From NCBI RefSeq assembly GCF_003709565.1, contig NZ_QNRC01000005.1, forward strand, positions 185,023 to 249,022: 64,000 nt of DNA, read 5' to 3'. Within the stretch, counting starts at the first letter, position 1, and each line of letters starts with the position of its first letter. The notes below the pieces were generated by a model. The model saw only the letters and a program-made list of their open reading frames with translations, was not told where the DNA came from and ran no database searches. This stretch comes from Paracoccus sigandri. GTDB taxonomy: Bacteria > Pseudomonadota > Alphaproteobacteria > Rhodobacterales > Rhodobacteraceae. Positions 13,449-29,028 of the stretch are shown here, in pieces. Position numbers and translations under genes: made by a program.

Positions 13449-14264
13449 CTATTGCGGCGACAAGGCCGCGAACAGCTCCTCGCGGCCCAGGCCGAAACGG
13501 TCGAACAGGGCGTCGTCCAGCTGCTCGGCGGTCATCTCGATCCGGCGATGGCCGTAAGGGTGGCGCGGGCTGTCGTTGTTGCCGTGCAGGCCCCGGATCC
13601 ACATCACCCGGTCGATCCGGCTGACCGTGCTGACGAAGCGCCACATCCAGTCGTGGCGATAGTTCATCACCGAGCGCGGCTTGCCGCCCGGAAAATACAG
13701 CGTCAGCGCCGCGCACCAGAAATGCGTCAGCTCGCAGCGCAGGGACAGCTGGCCGCCCGGATCCTGCTCCAGCACCAGCCCGCGCCCGTAATCCAGCGCG
13801 ACCGGATCGCGGCCGTTCATCAGCCGCTCGACCAGGGGATAGTCGCGGCGGATGCGGGCGACGTAATCCACCGCCACCGCATCGTCGTCATCCATGCGGA
13901 ACTGCGCCACGACATCGGCGCCGGGATCGGTATGCCTGGCCAGAAGCGTCCTGCAGATCTCGGCATGGCGGCCCGGCGCGACCTGTTCCAGCCGGATCTG
14001 CGGCACCGCCTCGGCGATCTCGCGCAGCCGGGTGATCCAGGGCTCGGGCAGGTCCTCGCCCGTGGCCAGGATCAGCGTGAAATCGGGATCGGATTGCCAC
14101 AGCAGGGGCGGCAGGCACAGGTTCTCGAACCAGCGCATCCGCTGCGCCATCCGCTTAGGCGCATAGAGAATGGCGCGATTGCGGTCCAGGTCCGCCCCGG
14201 TCGTCTGGAAGTCGCTGTCGACCAGCATCGAGAAGCGGCAGAGACCAAGAACCTGAATACGCAT
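13449..14264 (-). CDS. putative rhamnosyltransferase-family glycosyltransferase (copy B)
   Basis: The 271-residue protein starts MRIQVLGLCRFSM and shares its architecture with copy A: QSDPDFTLILATGEDLPEPW, then RMDDDDAVAVDYVARIRRDYP. The acidic run is the likely metal/sugar-nucleotide site. The ATG at 14264 matches the start of the paralogue; an upstream in-frame ATG lacks family support. It lies downstream of the rpoC terminator and 87 bases before the transporter gene, so it probably belongs to a three-gene unit with its own promoter. Confidence 0.75.
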   Translation of the reverse strand: MRIQVLGLCRFSMLVDSDFQTTGADLDRNRAILYAPKRMAQRMRWFENLCLPPLLWQSDPDFTLILATGEDLPEPWITRLREIAEAVPQIRLEQVAPGRHAEICRTLLARHTDPGADVVAQFRMDDDDAVAVDYVARIRRDYPLVERLMNGRDPVALDYGRGLVLEQDPGGQLSLRCELTHFWCAALTLYFPGGKPRSVMNYRHDWMWRFVSTVSRIDRVMWIRGLHGNNDSPRHPYGHRRIEMTAEQLDDALFDRFGLGREELFAALSPQ

Positions 14265-14328
14265 GATTTTCCCCTTCGCCACTTGGCCTGAATGCCCCGG
14301 CGGCAGGCGGCGGGTCAACCGCAAAAGG

Positions 14329-14356
14329 AAAGGCCCGGCGCAAGGGCCGGGCCTTT
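14329..14356 (-). terminator. terminator downstream of rpoC
   Basis: AAAGGCCCGG and CCGGGCCTTT form a perfect 10-bp stem with an 8-base loop, 22 bases after the rpoC stop. A short T4 run follows on the minus strand. It would separate rpoBC from the glycosyltransferase genes. Confidence 0.75.
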
Positions 14357-14377
14357 CGGATCATGTCGCGGCCAGGA

Positions 14378-18619
<4,242 letters not shown>

Positions 18620-18668
18620 TTTTCAATCCTGATGAAGGGCGCGGGAAATGGGGTGAGGGCCGGGGCCC

Positions 18669-22814
<4,146 letters not shown>

Positions 22815-22930
22815 GGGGTCTCGTCACCTTTCGTCTTCGCGCGCGTCTTCCGGGTCGGGGCCCCCGGAACACGGCCTACGAATGCAGGGGTGAGGTTCCA
22901 TTCACGCCGCCCGTCCCACCGCGCGGCTCC

Positions 22931-23002
22931 CGAACCTCGAACATGCCCTGAAGGAAGGTCTGCCACGGGTCTGCGCCCAGACCGCCCTTCAAGACAGGTT
23001 CG
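22931..23002 (-). other. long stem-loop in the rplL-rpoB spacer
   Basis: Nested complementary arms fold this 72-base segment: CGAACCT with AGGTTCG (22931-22937 and 22996-23002), CTGAAGG with CCTTCAAG, and GGTCTG with CAGACC. The rplL-rpoB spacer in E. coli holds an attenuator and an RNase III site. By analogy this is a candidate processing or attenuation structure, but no biochemical evidence is implied. Confidence 0.55.
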
Positions 23003-23056
23003 GCAGGGACCGGGAAACCCCGGACCCTGCCCCATTTCACACGGCCATCGGGCCGA

Positions 23057-23428
23057 TTACTTCAGTTCGACCTTGGCGCCGGCTGCTTCCAGCTTGGCCT
23101 TGATCTCTTCGGCTTCGGCTTTCGCCGCGCCTTCCTTCACCTTGCCGCCGGCTTCGACCAGGTCCTTGGCTTCCTTCAGGCCCAGGCCGGTGATGCCGCG
23201 CACTTCCTTGATCACGTTGATCTTGTTGGCGCCGGCGTCGGTCAGCACGACGTCGAATTCGGTCTTTTCTTCAGCGGCTTCGGCAGCGGCAGCCGGACCC
23301 GCGACCATGACGGCGCCGCCAGCGGCGGGCTCGATGCCGTATTCGTCTTTCAGGATGGTTTTCAGTTCCTGGGCTTCCAGCAGGGTCAGGCCCACGATTT
23401 CTTCGGCGAGTTTTTTCAGATCAGCCAT
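23057..23428 (-). CDS. rplL: 50S ribosomal protein L7/L12
   Basis: L7/L12 forms the flexible stalk that recruits translational GTPases. The product is 123 residues: an N-terminal dimerisation part ([16 protein letters not shown]), an Ala-rich hinge and the C-terminal EFDVVL...[10 protein letters not shown] domain. It follows rplJ in the normal order. Confidence 0.97.
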   Translation of the reverse strand: MADLKKLAEEIVGLTLLEAQELKTILKDEYGIEPAAGGAVMVAGPAAAAEAAEEKTEFDVVLTDAGANKINVIKEVRGITGLGLKEAKDLVEAGGKVKEGAAKAEAEEIKAKLEAAGAKVELK

Positions 23429-23493
23429 TTTTCCGTTCTTTCAGTTAGTGTTCCAACGTCGGGTTTTCAACCACACGTCGGGAAGGGGTTGCA

Positions 23494-24009
23494 TCAAGCA
23501 GCCTCACGCTCTTCCAGAGTCGTCAGGATGCCCGCGATGTTGCTGGCAGGCGCACCGATCGCACCGGCGATGTTCGAGGCAGGCGCGCCGAGGCACGACA
23601 CGATCTGAGCGATCAGCTCTTCACGCGACGGCATCGAGGCGACGGCTTTCACACCGGCCGGATCAAGCGCCGAGTCACCCATGGCACCGCCCAGGATCAC
23701 GAATTTCTCGTTGTCCTTGGCGTATTTGTCGGCGATCCGGGCCGCAGCCGTGGGATCTTCCGAATAGGTGAGCACGGTCATGCCCGTCAGGTAATCCGCG
23801 ATGCTGGCGCAGGGCTTACCTTCAAGGGCGATCTTGGCGAGCCTGTTCTTGGCAACGCGGACAGCACCGCCGGCTTCGCGCATGCGCGAGCGGAGGTCCT
23901 GCATCTGTGCAACCGTCATCCCTTCGTAGTGGGCAACCACCACGACGCCAGAGCTTTCAAAGATCTGGCCGAGTTCCTCGACCACCTGTTCTTTTTGTGC
24001 TCTATCCAC
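23494..24009 (-). CDS. rplJ: 50S ribosomal protein L10 (GTG start)
   Basis: L10 anchors the L7/L12 stalk. I chose the GTG at 24009 ([12 protein letters not shown] follows), giving 171 residues. A GGAG Shine-Dalgarno lies 7 bases upstream. The first upstream ATG would add 27 residues of non-family sequence. The C-terminal helix carries two copies of GAPASNIAG, which fits the repeated L7/L12-dimer binding region. Confidence 0.93.
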   Translation of the reverse strand: MDRAQKEQVVEELGQIFESSGVVVVAHYEGMTVAQMQDLRSRMREAGGAVRVAKNRLAKIALEGKPCASIADYLTGMTVLTYSEDPTAAARIADKYAKDNEKFVILGGAMGDSALDPAGVKAVASMPSREELIAQIVSCLGAPASNIAGAIGAPASNIAGILTTLEEREAA

Positions 24010-24259
24010 GGTTTCACTCCAAGTTGGGGGTTTCCCCCCGGCTCTCACTTTTCCCGAACCTTGCGGCCGGGTCGGGTCCGCGAGGGGCAAGATCGCCCGA
24101 GGTCAACCCCCGGAAAAATGCTTCCCCATCTCAGGAAGGACATTAAGCCGGCCAGATACTGGACCTGGATCGGCACCCTCCGTCTCGGACAGGACGGGGC
24201 GGCATGGGGCTGCCCCGTCATCCGCAGGGCCCCGAACGGATCGGGACCCGGCGAAATTC
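24010..24259 (-). ncRNA. candidate L10 leader / rplA-rplJ spacer RNA
   Basis: A 250-base gap separates rplA from rplJ, where many bacteria carry the autoregulatory L10 leader. GACGGGG and CCCCGTC arms in the upstream part can form a stem, and a GGGGG/CCCCC pair lies just before the rplJ Shine-Dalgarno. The kink-turn of the known leader was not identified by eye, so this rests on position and folding potential. Confidence 0.4.
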
Positions 24260-24958
24260 TCAGTTGGCGGTCGCCGAGGCGACATCCACCGACACGCCCG
24301 GCCCCATGGTCGAGCTGATCGAGACCTTCTTCATGTAGGTCCCCTTCGCGCCCGAGGGCTTGGCCCGGTTCACCGCGTCCACGAAGGCGCGCAGGTTCTG
24401 GGCCAGCTTGTCGGCCTCGAACGAGACCTTGCCGATGCCGGCATGGACGACGCCCGCCTTCTCGGCCTTGAACTGGACCTCGCCGCCCTTGGCGGCCTTG
24501 ACGGCATTGGCGACATCCACGGTCACCGTGCCGACCTTCGGGTTCGGCATCAGGTTGCGCGGGCCCAGAATCTTGCCCAGGCGGCCGACCAGCGGCATCA
24601 TGTCCGGCGTCGCGATGCAGCGGTCGAACTCGATCTTGCCGGACTGGATCGTCTCCATCAGGTCCTCGGCGCCGACGATGTCCGCACCGGCTTCCTTGGC
24701 CTCGTCGGCCTTGGGGCCGCGGGCGAAGACGGCGACGCGGACGTCCTTGCCGGTGCCGGCGGGCAGGGTCACGACGCCGCGGACCATCTGGTCGGCATGG
24801 CGCGGATCGACGCCCAGGTTCAGCGCGATCTCGACGGTCTCGTCGAACTTGGCCGATGCGGCACCCTTGACCAGGCTGATCGCGTCCTCGACGGTCAGGT
24901 TGTCCTTGCCTTCGAAGGCGGCGCGGGCCGCGGCTTTCTTCTTGGAAATCTTCGCCAT
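24260..24958 (-). CDS. rplA: 50S ribosomal protein L1
   Basis: L1 forms the mobile L1 stalk at the E site and can repress its own operon in other bacteria. The product is 232 residues. [20 protein letters not shown] and the C-terminal [16 protein letters not shown] block are clear. It is three bases downstream of rplK. Confidence 0.97.
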   Translation of the reverse strand: MAKISKKKAAARAAFEGKDNLTVEDAISLVKGAASAKFDETVEIALNLGVDPRHADQMVRGVVTLPAGTGKDVRVAVFARGPKADEAKEAGADIVGAEDLMETIQSGKIEFDRCIATPDMMPLVGRLGKILGPRNLMPNPKVGTVTVDVANAVKAAKGGEVQFKAEKAGVVHAGIGKVSFEADKLAQNLRAFVDAVNRAKPSGAKGTYMKKVSISSTMGPGVSVDVASATAN

Positions 24959-24961
24959 GGC

Positions 24962-25414
24962 TTAGCCTTTCACCTCGATGCCGATCGACTTCGCCGAGCC
25001 GAGGATGATCTTCATCGCCTGGTCGACGTCATTGGCCGACAGGTCCGCCATCTTGGCTTCGGCGATCTCGCGCACCTGCTTGACGGTCACGGTGCCGGCG
25101 ACCGCGCGGCCGGGCTTTTCCGAGCCCTTCGGACGGTTGCGCTTGCCGACCGGCTTCAGGCCGGCCGCCTTCTTCAGCAGGAAGGACGCCGGCGGCGTCT
25201 TCGTCTCGAAGGTGAAGGACTTGTCGGCGTAATAGGTGATCACGACCGGAACCGGGGCACCCTGCTCCATCTCCTGCGTCTTGGCGTTGAACGCCTTGCA
25301 GAATTCCATGATGTTGATGCCGCGCTGACCCAGGGCGGGGCCAACGGGGGGCGACGGGTTCGCCTGACCCGCCTTGATTTGCAGCTTGAGGCTGCCGACA
25401 ACTTTCTTGGCCAT
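24962..25414 (-). CDS. rplK: 50S ribosomal protein L11
   Basis: L11 belongs to the GTPase-associated centre and is the thiostrepton target with 23S rRNA. The product is 150 residues, a few longer than usual because of a basic insertion after [11 protein letters not shown]. The [19 protein letters not shown] signature is intact. It follows nusG by 88 bases. Confidence 0.97.
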   Translation of the reverse strand: MAKKVVGSLKLQIKAGQANPSPPVGPALGQRGINIMEFCKAFNAKTQEMEQGAPVPVVITYYADKSFTFETKTPPASFLLKKAAGLKPVGKRNRPKGSEKPGRAVAGTVTVKQVREIAEAKMADLSANDVDQAMKIILGSAKSIGIEVKG

Positions 25415-25502
25415 CTGGCCTTCTCCTTATCATCACGCCCCGCGTCCCGGATCGGGCCTCGGGGCCGACTTAGCGGTCCGGCGTCACGCCTCCCGCGACC
25501 AA

Positions 25503-26042
25503 TCACGCGGTCTTGGCGACCTGCGTGAATTCCAGCTCGACCGGCGTGGGCCGGCCGAAGATCGACACGGTGACCTTCACCCGCGCCGCGATCTCGTCCA
25601 CTTCCTCGACCATGCCCGAGAAGCCCTCGAACGGGCCGTCGGTCACGTTCACCTTCTCGCCCACGTCGAAGCGGATCAGGTTGCGCGGCGCGGCCTGTTC
25701 GCCATCGCCGCCGCCGCGGTTGAGGATCGCATTCACCTCGTCGTCGCGCATCGGCATCGGCTTGCCATGCGCGCCCAGGAAGCCGGTAACCCGGTTGATC
25801 GAGTTCACCAGGTGATAGGTCCGGTCCGACATCTCCATCCGCACCAGCACATAGCCCGGCATGAAGCGGCGTTCCGACGTCACCTTCTTGCCGCGGCGGA
25901 TCTCGATCACCTCCTCGGTGGGGACCAGAACCTCCTCGATCTCGTCCTCGAGGCCCTTCTCGGCCACCGCCTGACGAATCGCCTCGGCGACCTTCTTTTC
26001 GAAGTTCGACAGGACGCTGACCGAATACCAACGCTTTGCCAT
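25503..26042 (-). CDS. nusG: transcription termination/antitermination protein NusG
   Basis: NusG binds RNA polymerase through its N-terminal domain and Rho or S10 through the C-terminal KOW domain. The product is 179 residues. RWYSVSVLSNFEKKV and the RRFMPGYVLVRMEM region mark the NGN domain; GEKVNVTDGPFEGFSG marks the KOW domain. It is separated from secE by 189 bases that contain a large hairpin. Confidence 0.97.
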   Translation of the reverse strand: MAKRWYSVSVLSNFEKKVAEAIRQAVAEKGLEDEIEEVLVPTEEVIEIRRGKKVTSERRFMPGYVLVRMEMSDRTYHLVNSINRVTGFLGAHGKPMPMRDDEVNAILNRGGGDGEQAAPRNLIRFDVGEKVNVTDGPFEGFSGMVEEVDEIAARVKVTVSIFGRPTPVELEFTQVAKTA

Positions 26043-26113
26043 GTCTCGATCGACCCCTGCTCGTCGTTTTGGGAATCACCCGGCCTGGCCGGCAACCCAT
26101 TGAATTCATTCAC

Positions 26114-26170
26114 GTCCGGCAAAATTGAAATCGGCGCGCATGCGGATTCGATGCACGCCGTTTGCCGGAC
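26114..26170 (-). other. long two-part hairpin between secE and nusG
   Basis: GTCCGGCAAA (26114-26123) pairs perfectly with TTTGCCGGAC (26161-26170). Inside it, CGGCG pairs with CGCCG across a 19-base loop. Together they make a 57-base structure in the secE-nusG spacer. There is no terminal U-run. It could be a processing site or a regulatory leader of nusG. Confidence 0.6.
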
Positions 26171-26231
26171 AGTCGGGGGCACATACCGCCCCCGGCCCGA
26201 AAATGCAAGCCCCGAAGGCCCAGGGCAGGGC

Positions 26232-26426
26232 TCAGCCGCTGATCAGCTTCAGCCCCTCGGTGATGCCGAAGCGGATGGCCAGGTCCACCAGCGAGAAGAA
26301 CACCGCCGCCAGCGCGGCGAGGATCAGCACCATGATGGTCGTGGTCACCACCTCGCGCCGCGTGGGCCAGGTGATCTTGCCAAGCTCGGCGCGGACCTGA
26401 TTGATGAACTGGACTGGATTGGCCAA
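26232..26426 (-). CDS. secE: preprotein translocase subunit SecE (TTG start)
   Basis: SecE is the essential small partner of SecY in the inner membrane. I chose the TTG at 26426 (ANPVQFINQVR follows) because AAGGAG lies about 6 bases upstream and the 64-residue product matches the family. An upstream ATG would add 24 unsupported residues. KITWPTRREV is the conserved amphipathic motif, followed by one transmembrane helix. Confidence 0.92.
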   Translation of the reverse strand: MANPVQFINQVRAELGKITWPTRREVVTTTIMVLILAALAAVFFSLVDLAIRFGITEGLKLISG

Positions 26427-26454
26427 TGTCGGCTCCTTCGGAAGTGCAGCGCCG

Positions 26455-26483
26455 GATGTAGCGCGACCGGCCCGGCGTTTCAA
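26455..26483 (-). promoter_or_regulatory. probable secE-nusG promoter
   Basis: TTGAAA (26478-26483) and TACATC (26455-26460) lie 17 bp apart on the minus strand, about 30 bases before the secE start. This gives secE its own promoter downstream of the tRNA and makes it independent of the insertion beyond the tRNA. Confidence 0.6.
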
Positions 26484-26537
26484 GCCTTGGCCCGACATGC
26501 GCCGCGCCCTTCCGGGCGGCCTGCGCGATCCGTTCTG

Positions 26538-26586
26538 CCGGAAAGGACCCGTCTTTCGGGAAGGACCTGATTTTCGGGAAGGACCT
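26538..26586 (-). repeat. three tandem 18-bp imperfect repeats after tRNA-Trp
   Basis: The unit AGGTCCTTCCCGAAA occurs twice exactly with an 18-bp period, and a third degenerate copy follows (GGGTCCTTTCCGG). The array starts directly at the tRNA 3' end and stops about 55 bases before the secE -35 box. It may act in tRNA 3' processing or termination, but this is not known. Confidence 0.6.
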
Positions 26587-26661
26587 GGCAGGGGCAGAGG
26601 GACTCGAACCCCCGACCCTCGGTTTTGGAGACCGATGCTCTACCAACTGAGCTATACCCCT
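26586..26661 (-). tRNA. tRNA-Trp (anticodon CCA)
   Basis: A complete cloverleaf is read on the minus strand: a 7-bp acceptor stem (AGGGGTA with TGCCCCT, one G:U), a D-arm with AGCTCAGTTGGTAGAGC, an anticodon loop CTCCAAA giving CCA, and a GGTTCGAGTCC T-arm. The 3' CCA is encoded. Its 5' half (26624-26661) is the attachment core of the integrated element, which lies directly upstream of the tRNA. Confidence 0.97.
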
Positions 26662-26663
26662 GC
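26624..26663. repeat. att core, left copy
   Basis: Forty bases are identical to 35611-35650. They cover tRNA-Trp from its 5' end through the anticodon, plus two bases. The left copy keeps the tRNA intact because the 3' half lies on the host side. Confidence 0.92.
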
Positions 26664-26672
26664 AGCCCGGCC

Positions 26673-26701
26673 CTGATAGGGTTTGCGCGGGGTATCGTCA
26701 A
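26673..26701 (-). promoter_or_regulatory. element-borne promoter reading into tRNA-Trp
   Basis: TTGACG (26696-26701), 17 bp, TATCAG (26673-26678), ending 11 bases before the mature tRNA 5' end. It lies outside the att core on the element side, so it was brought in by the element. In an excised circle it would instead point through the core into the region at 35610 and below. Confidence 0.7.
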
Positions 26702-26713
26702 GCCGGGAAAAGG

Positions 26714-26759
26714 CGAGTTATCACCCGAGTTATCAGTTTCCCGTTCTGGTCCCGTTCTG
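26714..26759. repeat. paired direct repeats, candidate integrase arm sites
   Basis: CGAGTTATCA occurs at 26714-26723 and 26726-26735 (12-bp period). CCCGTTCTG occurs at 26740-26748 and 26751-26759 (11-bp period). Helical-turn spacing next to an att core is typical of recombinase arm-type or Xis sites. A one-mismatch inverted copy, CGGGTTATCAG, lies at 35560-35570 near the other end. Confidence 0.55.
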
Positions 26760-26760
26760 T

Positions 26761-27756
26761 TCACTGCCGCTTCTTCCATGCCTGTTTCGCCCTCATGATT
26801 TGCCGGGCCTCGCCGGCGTATTTGATGATCATCGCCTTGGACGCGTGGCCGCTGTAGCTGGCGATCTCGTCGTCGTCGCAGCCCGCCCAGGCCAGCTCCA
26901 TCACCCCGCGATACCGCATGGCGTGCTGGTCATATGCTTCAAGGCCGAGACGCCTGCGTTCCTTGCGCATCATCTGCGCCATGCCGGAATAGGTCAGCGG
27001 ATCGCCCTTGCGGCCGGTCAGGATCCGGCGCGACGGATGCGGGACGACGCCCAGCGCCGCCCTGGCCTGATCCAGCGCCGCCTTCAGCTGCGGCGTGCAG
27101 GGCAGCTTCAGGGGTTTGTCCGTCTTGTTCTGGCGCAAGGTGAGGCTGTCGCCGTCATAGTCGCCCCAGCAGAACTCCACGAGGTCGCCGGGCCGCTGCA
27201 CGCTGCCCACGCCCAGTTCGAAGATCAGGCGCGGCATGGGCCGGGCCTCGGCCCGCATCTTCGCCACCGCCTCATCCGTCCAGGGTATGTGCGGCTTCTG
27301 CTTCTCCTTGGGCGTGGCGATCTTGCGGACACCCTTGGCCGGGTTTTCCCTGATCCAGCCGATATCGATCGCATGTTCGCACAGAACCGACATGACGGCG
27401 GCAATGGAATTGGCGAAGCGGACGCGGTGCAGGTTCGCCTGCTGCGCCGCGATCACGTCCTTCCGGCGCACGCGGGTCATGTCCTTCGCGCCGTTCTTCT
27501 CCTCGATGTAGAGCAGCACCCGCTCATAGCCCTCGCGTGTGAGGGCCTTGAGATTGGTCCAGCGATCCGACGCCCGATAGCTCTTGATGAGGGCTGACCA
27601 CGAGGTCGCGGCCTCCAGGTTCTTGCCTGACAGGATTTCCCAATACTGGCGATCGAACTCGGCCGTGCCCTCGGGCGCCGTGATCCTGGTGTGCTTGCCC
27701 TTCACCCTGACATAGATGTAGCCGGGCTTCGGCGAGAAGAGGTATTTCTTCTTCAC
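26761..27756 (-). CDS. int: phage-type tyrosine recombinase (integrase)
   Basis: The 331-residue enzyme has an N-terminal SAM-like core-binding part and a C-terminal catalytic domain. The expected active-site residues are visible: Arg188 (VGSVQRPGD), His278 and Arg281 (HAMR), His304 (SGHAS) and the nucleophile Tyr313 (IIKYAG). I chose the GTG at 27756, which overlaps the end of the AlpA-like gene and has GGGGAG 8 bases upstream. The gene reads towards the att core and tRNA-Trp, as is usual for a cognate integrase. Confidence 0.9.
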   Translation of the reverse strand: MKKKYLFSPKPGYIYVRVKGKHTRITAPEGTAEFDRQYWEILSGKNLEAATSWSALIKSYRASDRWTNLKALTREGYERVLLYIEEKNGAKDMTRVRRKDVIAAQQANLHRVRFANSIAAVMSVLCEHAIDIGWIRENPAKGVRKIATPKEKQKPHIPWTDEAVAKMRAEARPMPRLIFELGVGSVQRPGDLVEFCWGDYDGDSLTLRQNKTDKPLKLPCTPQLKAALDQARAALGVVPHPSRRILTGRKGDPLTYSGMAQMMRKERRRLGLEAYDQHAMRYRGVMELAWAGCDDDEIASYSGHASKAMIIKYAGEARQIMRAKQAWKKRQ

Positions 27757-27959
27757 CAGTCCATCTCCCCGCCCAGCGCCGCCGTGCCCGAAGCGATCAA
27801 GCGGAGACGATCCACCTCCCAGCGACGAATGCCGCCGCCGATATCGATCGCACCGGGCAGGTGGCCCGCCTCGACCAGTTGCAGAAATTCGGGCTCGCGC
27901 AGATCGAACAGCTTGGCCGCGGTGCGGGACGATGCGAAGATGGGAACGGTCGTGGACAT
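27753..27959 (-). CDS. small AlpA/excisionase-like helix-turn-helix protein
   Basis: The 68-residue protein has a MerR/HTH_17-like fold: SSRTAAKLFDL, LQLVEAGHLP and GIRRWEVDRLR, the usual pattern of AlpA or excisionase factors that pair with an integrase. The ATG at 27959 has GAGG 6 bases upstream. The end overlaps the integrase GTG start. A role in controlling excision is inferred from fold and position. Confidence 0.7.
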   Translation of the reverse strand: MSTTVPIFASSRTAAKLFDLREPEFLQLVEAGHLPGAIDIGGGIRRWEVDRLRLIASGTAALGGEMDW

Positions 27960-28059
27960 ACGCAGCCTCGGGCAGATGCTTCGGTGCGGCACAGTCTCCG
28001 GCGGCACCATGAAAATCCAAAGTGGGTAGTGCGCCCGACCGAAGCCGGGCGCGGAATCG

Positions 28060-28191
28060 TCATCGGCTCGGCAGGTTGACCGCATCAAGGCCTTCGCGGA
28101 TCTGGACTCCAAGATCACTCGACCCAAAACTGGGCGCAGTGCGGCGGACCATAGTGACCATCTGCCCCTTCGTTTCGAACAGACGGTTCAT
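28060..28191 (-). CDS. 43-residue hypothetical protein with LGxQI...LDxVNLP end
   Basis: A very short reading frame starts with an ATG that overlaps the previous stop as ATGA, like the four junctions before it, which argues that it is translated. Its C-terminus LGVQIREGLDAVNLP resembles LGAQIGAALDVVNLP at the end of the 66-residue protein at 28637-28837, suggesting duplication of a small domain. No function is recognised. About 100 gene-free bases follow before the AlpA-like gene. Confidence 0.55.
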   Translation of the reverse strand: MNRLFETKGQMVTMVRRTAPSFGSSDLGVQIREGLDAVNLPSR

Positions 28192-28640
28192 TCATCGTCC
28201 TCCTTCGCCCGACGACAGCTCAATTCGGTGATGCGCGCTGCGCGCTCGACCCGATCCGGCCCATCAAGGATCTCCGCGATCTGCTCGAGGCGTTCGGAGG
28301 CGACCTCGATCGCTTCCGCCACCCGTTGCGCAATCCAGATCGCGGCCTCGCGCTCTGCGGCAGGGCGTTCGGTCTCCAGCTTCTCGATCATCGGCACCAG
28401 CGCCCAGGCCAAGCGCATCGCTTCCTCAAACCCATCGGGGAATTCGGCGCCGCCGGGATGCAGCAGCCTGCGCGCCGCGCTGATTGCGACCTTCGGGTCG
28501 GTCGGCAGGCTATTCAGGTAGTCCGCCTGGCGCTTCCGAAGCCTCCTCACCTTGGCCATATCTTCTTCGAAGACGTTGTCAGACGACAGCGCCCAACCGT
28601 GCACTTCCGCGTTTTCCCAACCCATGACGCGCCCGATCAT
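28188..28640 (-). CDS. hypothetical phage protein, 150 aa
   Basis: A soluble, mostly helical, acidic and arginine-rich protein; no known family is recognised. The segment from about residue 85 (IEKLETERPAAEREAAIWIA) to the end looks able to form a coiled coil. It overlaps its neighbours on both sides by four bases (ATGA), so it is part of a tightly coupled string of small genes behind the antirepressor. Confidence 0.65.
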   Translation of the reverse strand: MIGRVMGWENAEVHGWALSSDNVFEEDMAKVRRLRKRQADYLNSLPTDPKVAISAARRLLHPGGAEFPDGFEEAMRLAWALVPMIEKLETERPAAEREAAIWIAQRVAEAIEVASERLEQIAEILDGPDRVERAARITELSCRRAKEDDE

Positions 28641-28837
28641 GCGTCACCCCCTTTCGGCAGATTGACCACGTCGAGGGCGGCGCCGATCTGGGCTCCCAGA
28701 TGGAGGGCGACCCGTAGCAGCTTGTCATGATCCTCATTCCTCATCCGGTCGCTGATATCGACCAGCACTTCGATCAGGGCGCAGAGATGAACCGCACGGG
28801 CCTGCTGCTGCGCGATGTGTTCGAGAAGTTCCTTCAT
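28637..28837 (-). CDS. hypothetical small phage protein, 66 aa
   Basis: An all-helical 66-residue protein (MKELLEHIAQQQARAVHL...) of unknown function. Its last residues, LGAQIGAALDVVNLPKG, resemble the end of the 43-residue product at 28060-28191. Both ends overlap neighbouring genes as ATGA. Confidence 0.6.
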   Translation of the reverse strand: MKELLEHIAQQQARAVHLCALIEVLVDISDRMRNEDHDKLLRVALHLGAQIGAALDVVNLPKGGDA

Positions 28838-29028
28838 TGCCCCACCTCCATCAGCCGGACGGTGTTGCGCAGGGCGGCCCGGATGTAGCCGCGGGCCTCG
28901 CGCTCGGTCTGGGCATAAGCGCCGCCGCCCCGCTTCTCCGTGGCGTCCAGGGCCAGGACGAGGCTGTCGTGGATTTCATGGAGCCGGGCCTTGGCGATGG
29001 TCGGGGCGAAACGGACAACGGCGGTCAT
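28834..29028 (-). CDS. hypothetical small phage protein, 64 aa
   Basis: A 64-residue protein starting MTAVVRFAPTIAKARLHEI, predicted helical, with no recognised domain. It overlaps the antirepressor gene upstream and the 66-residue gene downstream by four bases each. Confidence 0.6.
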   Translation of the reverse strand: MTAVVRFAPTIAKARLHEIHDSLVLALDATEKRGGGAYAQTEREARGYIRAALRNTVRLMEVGQ

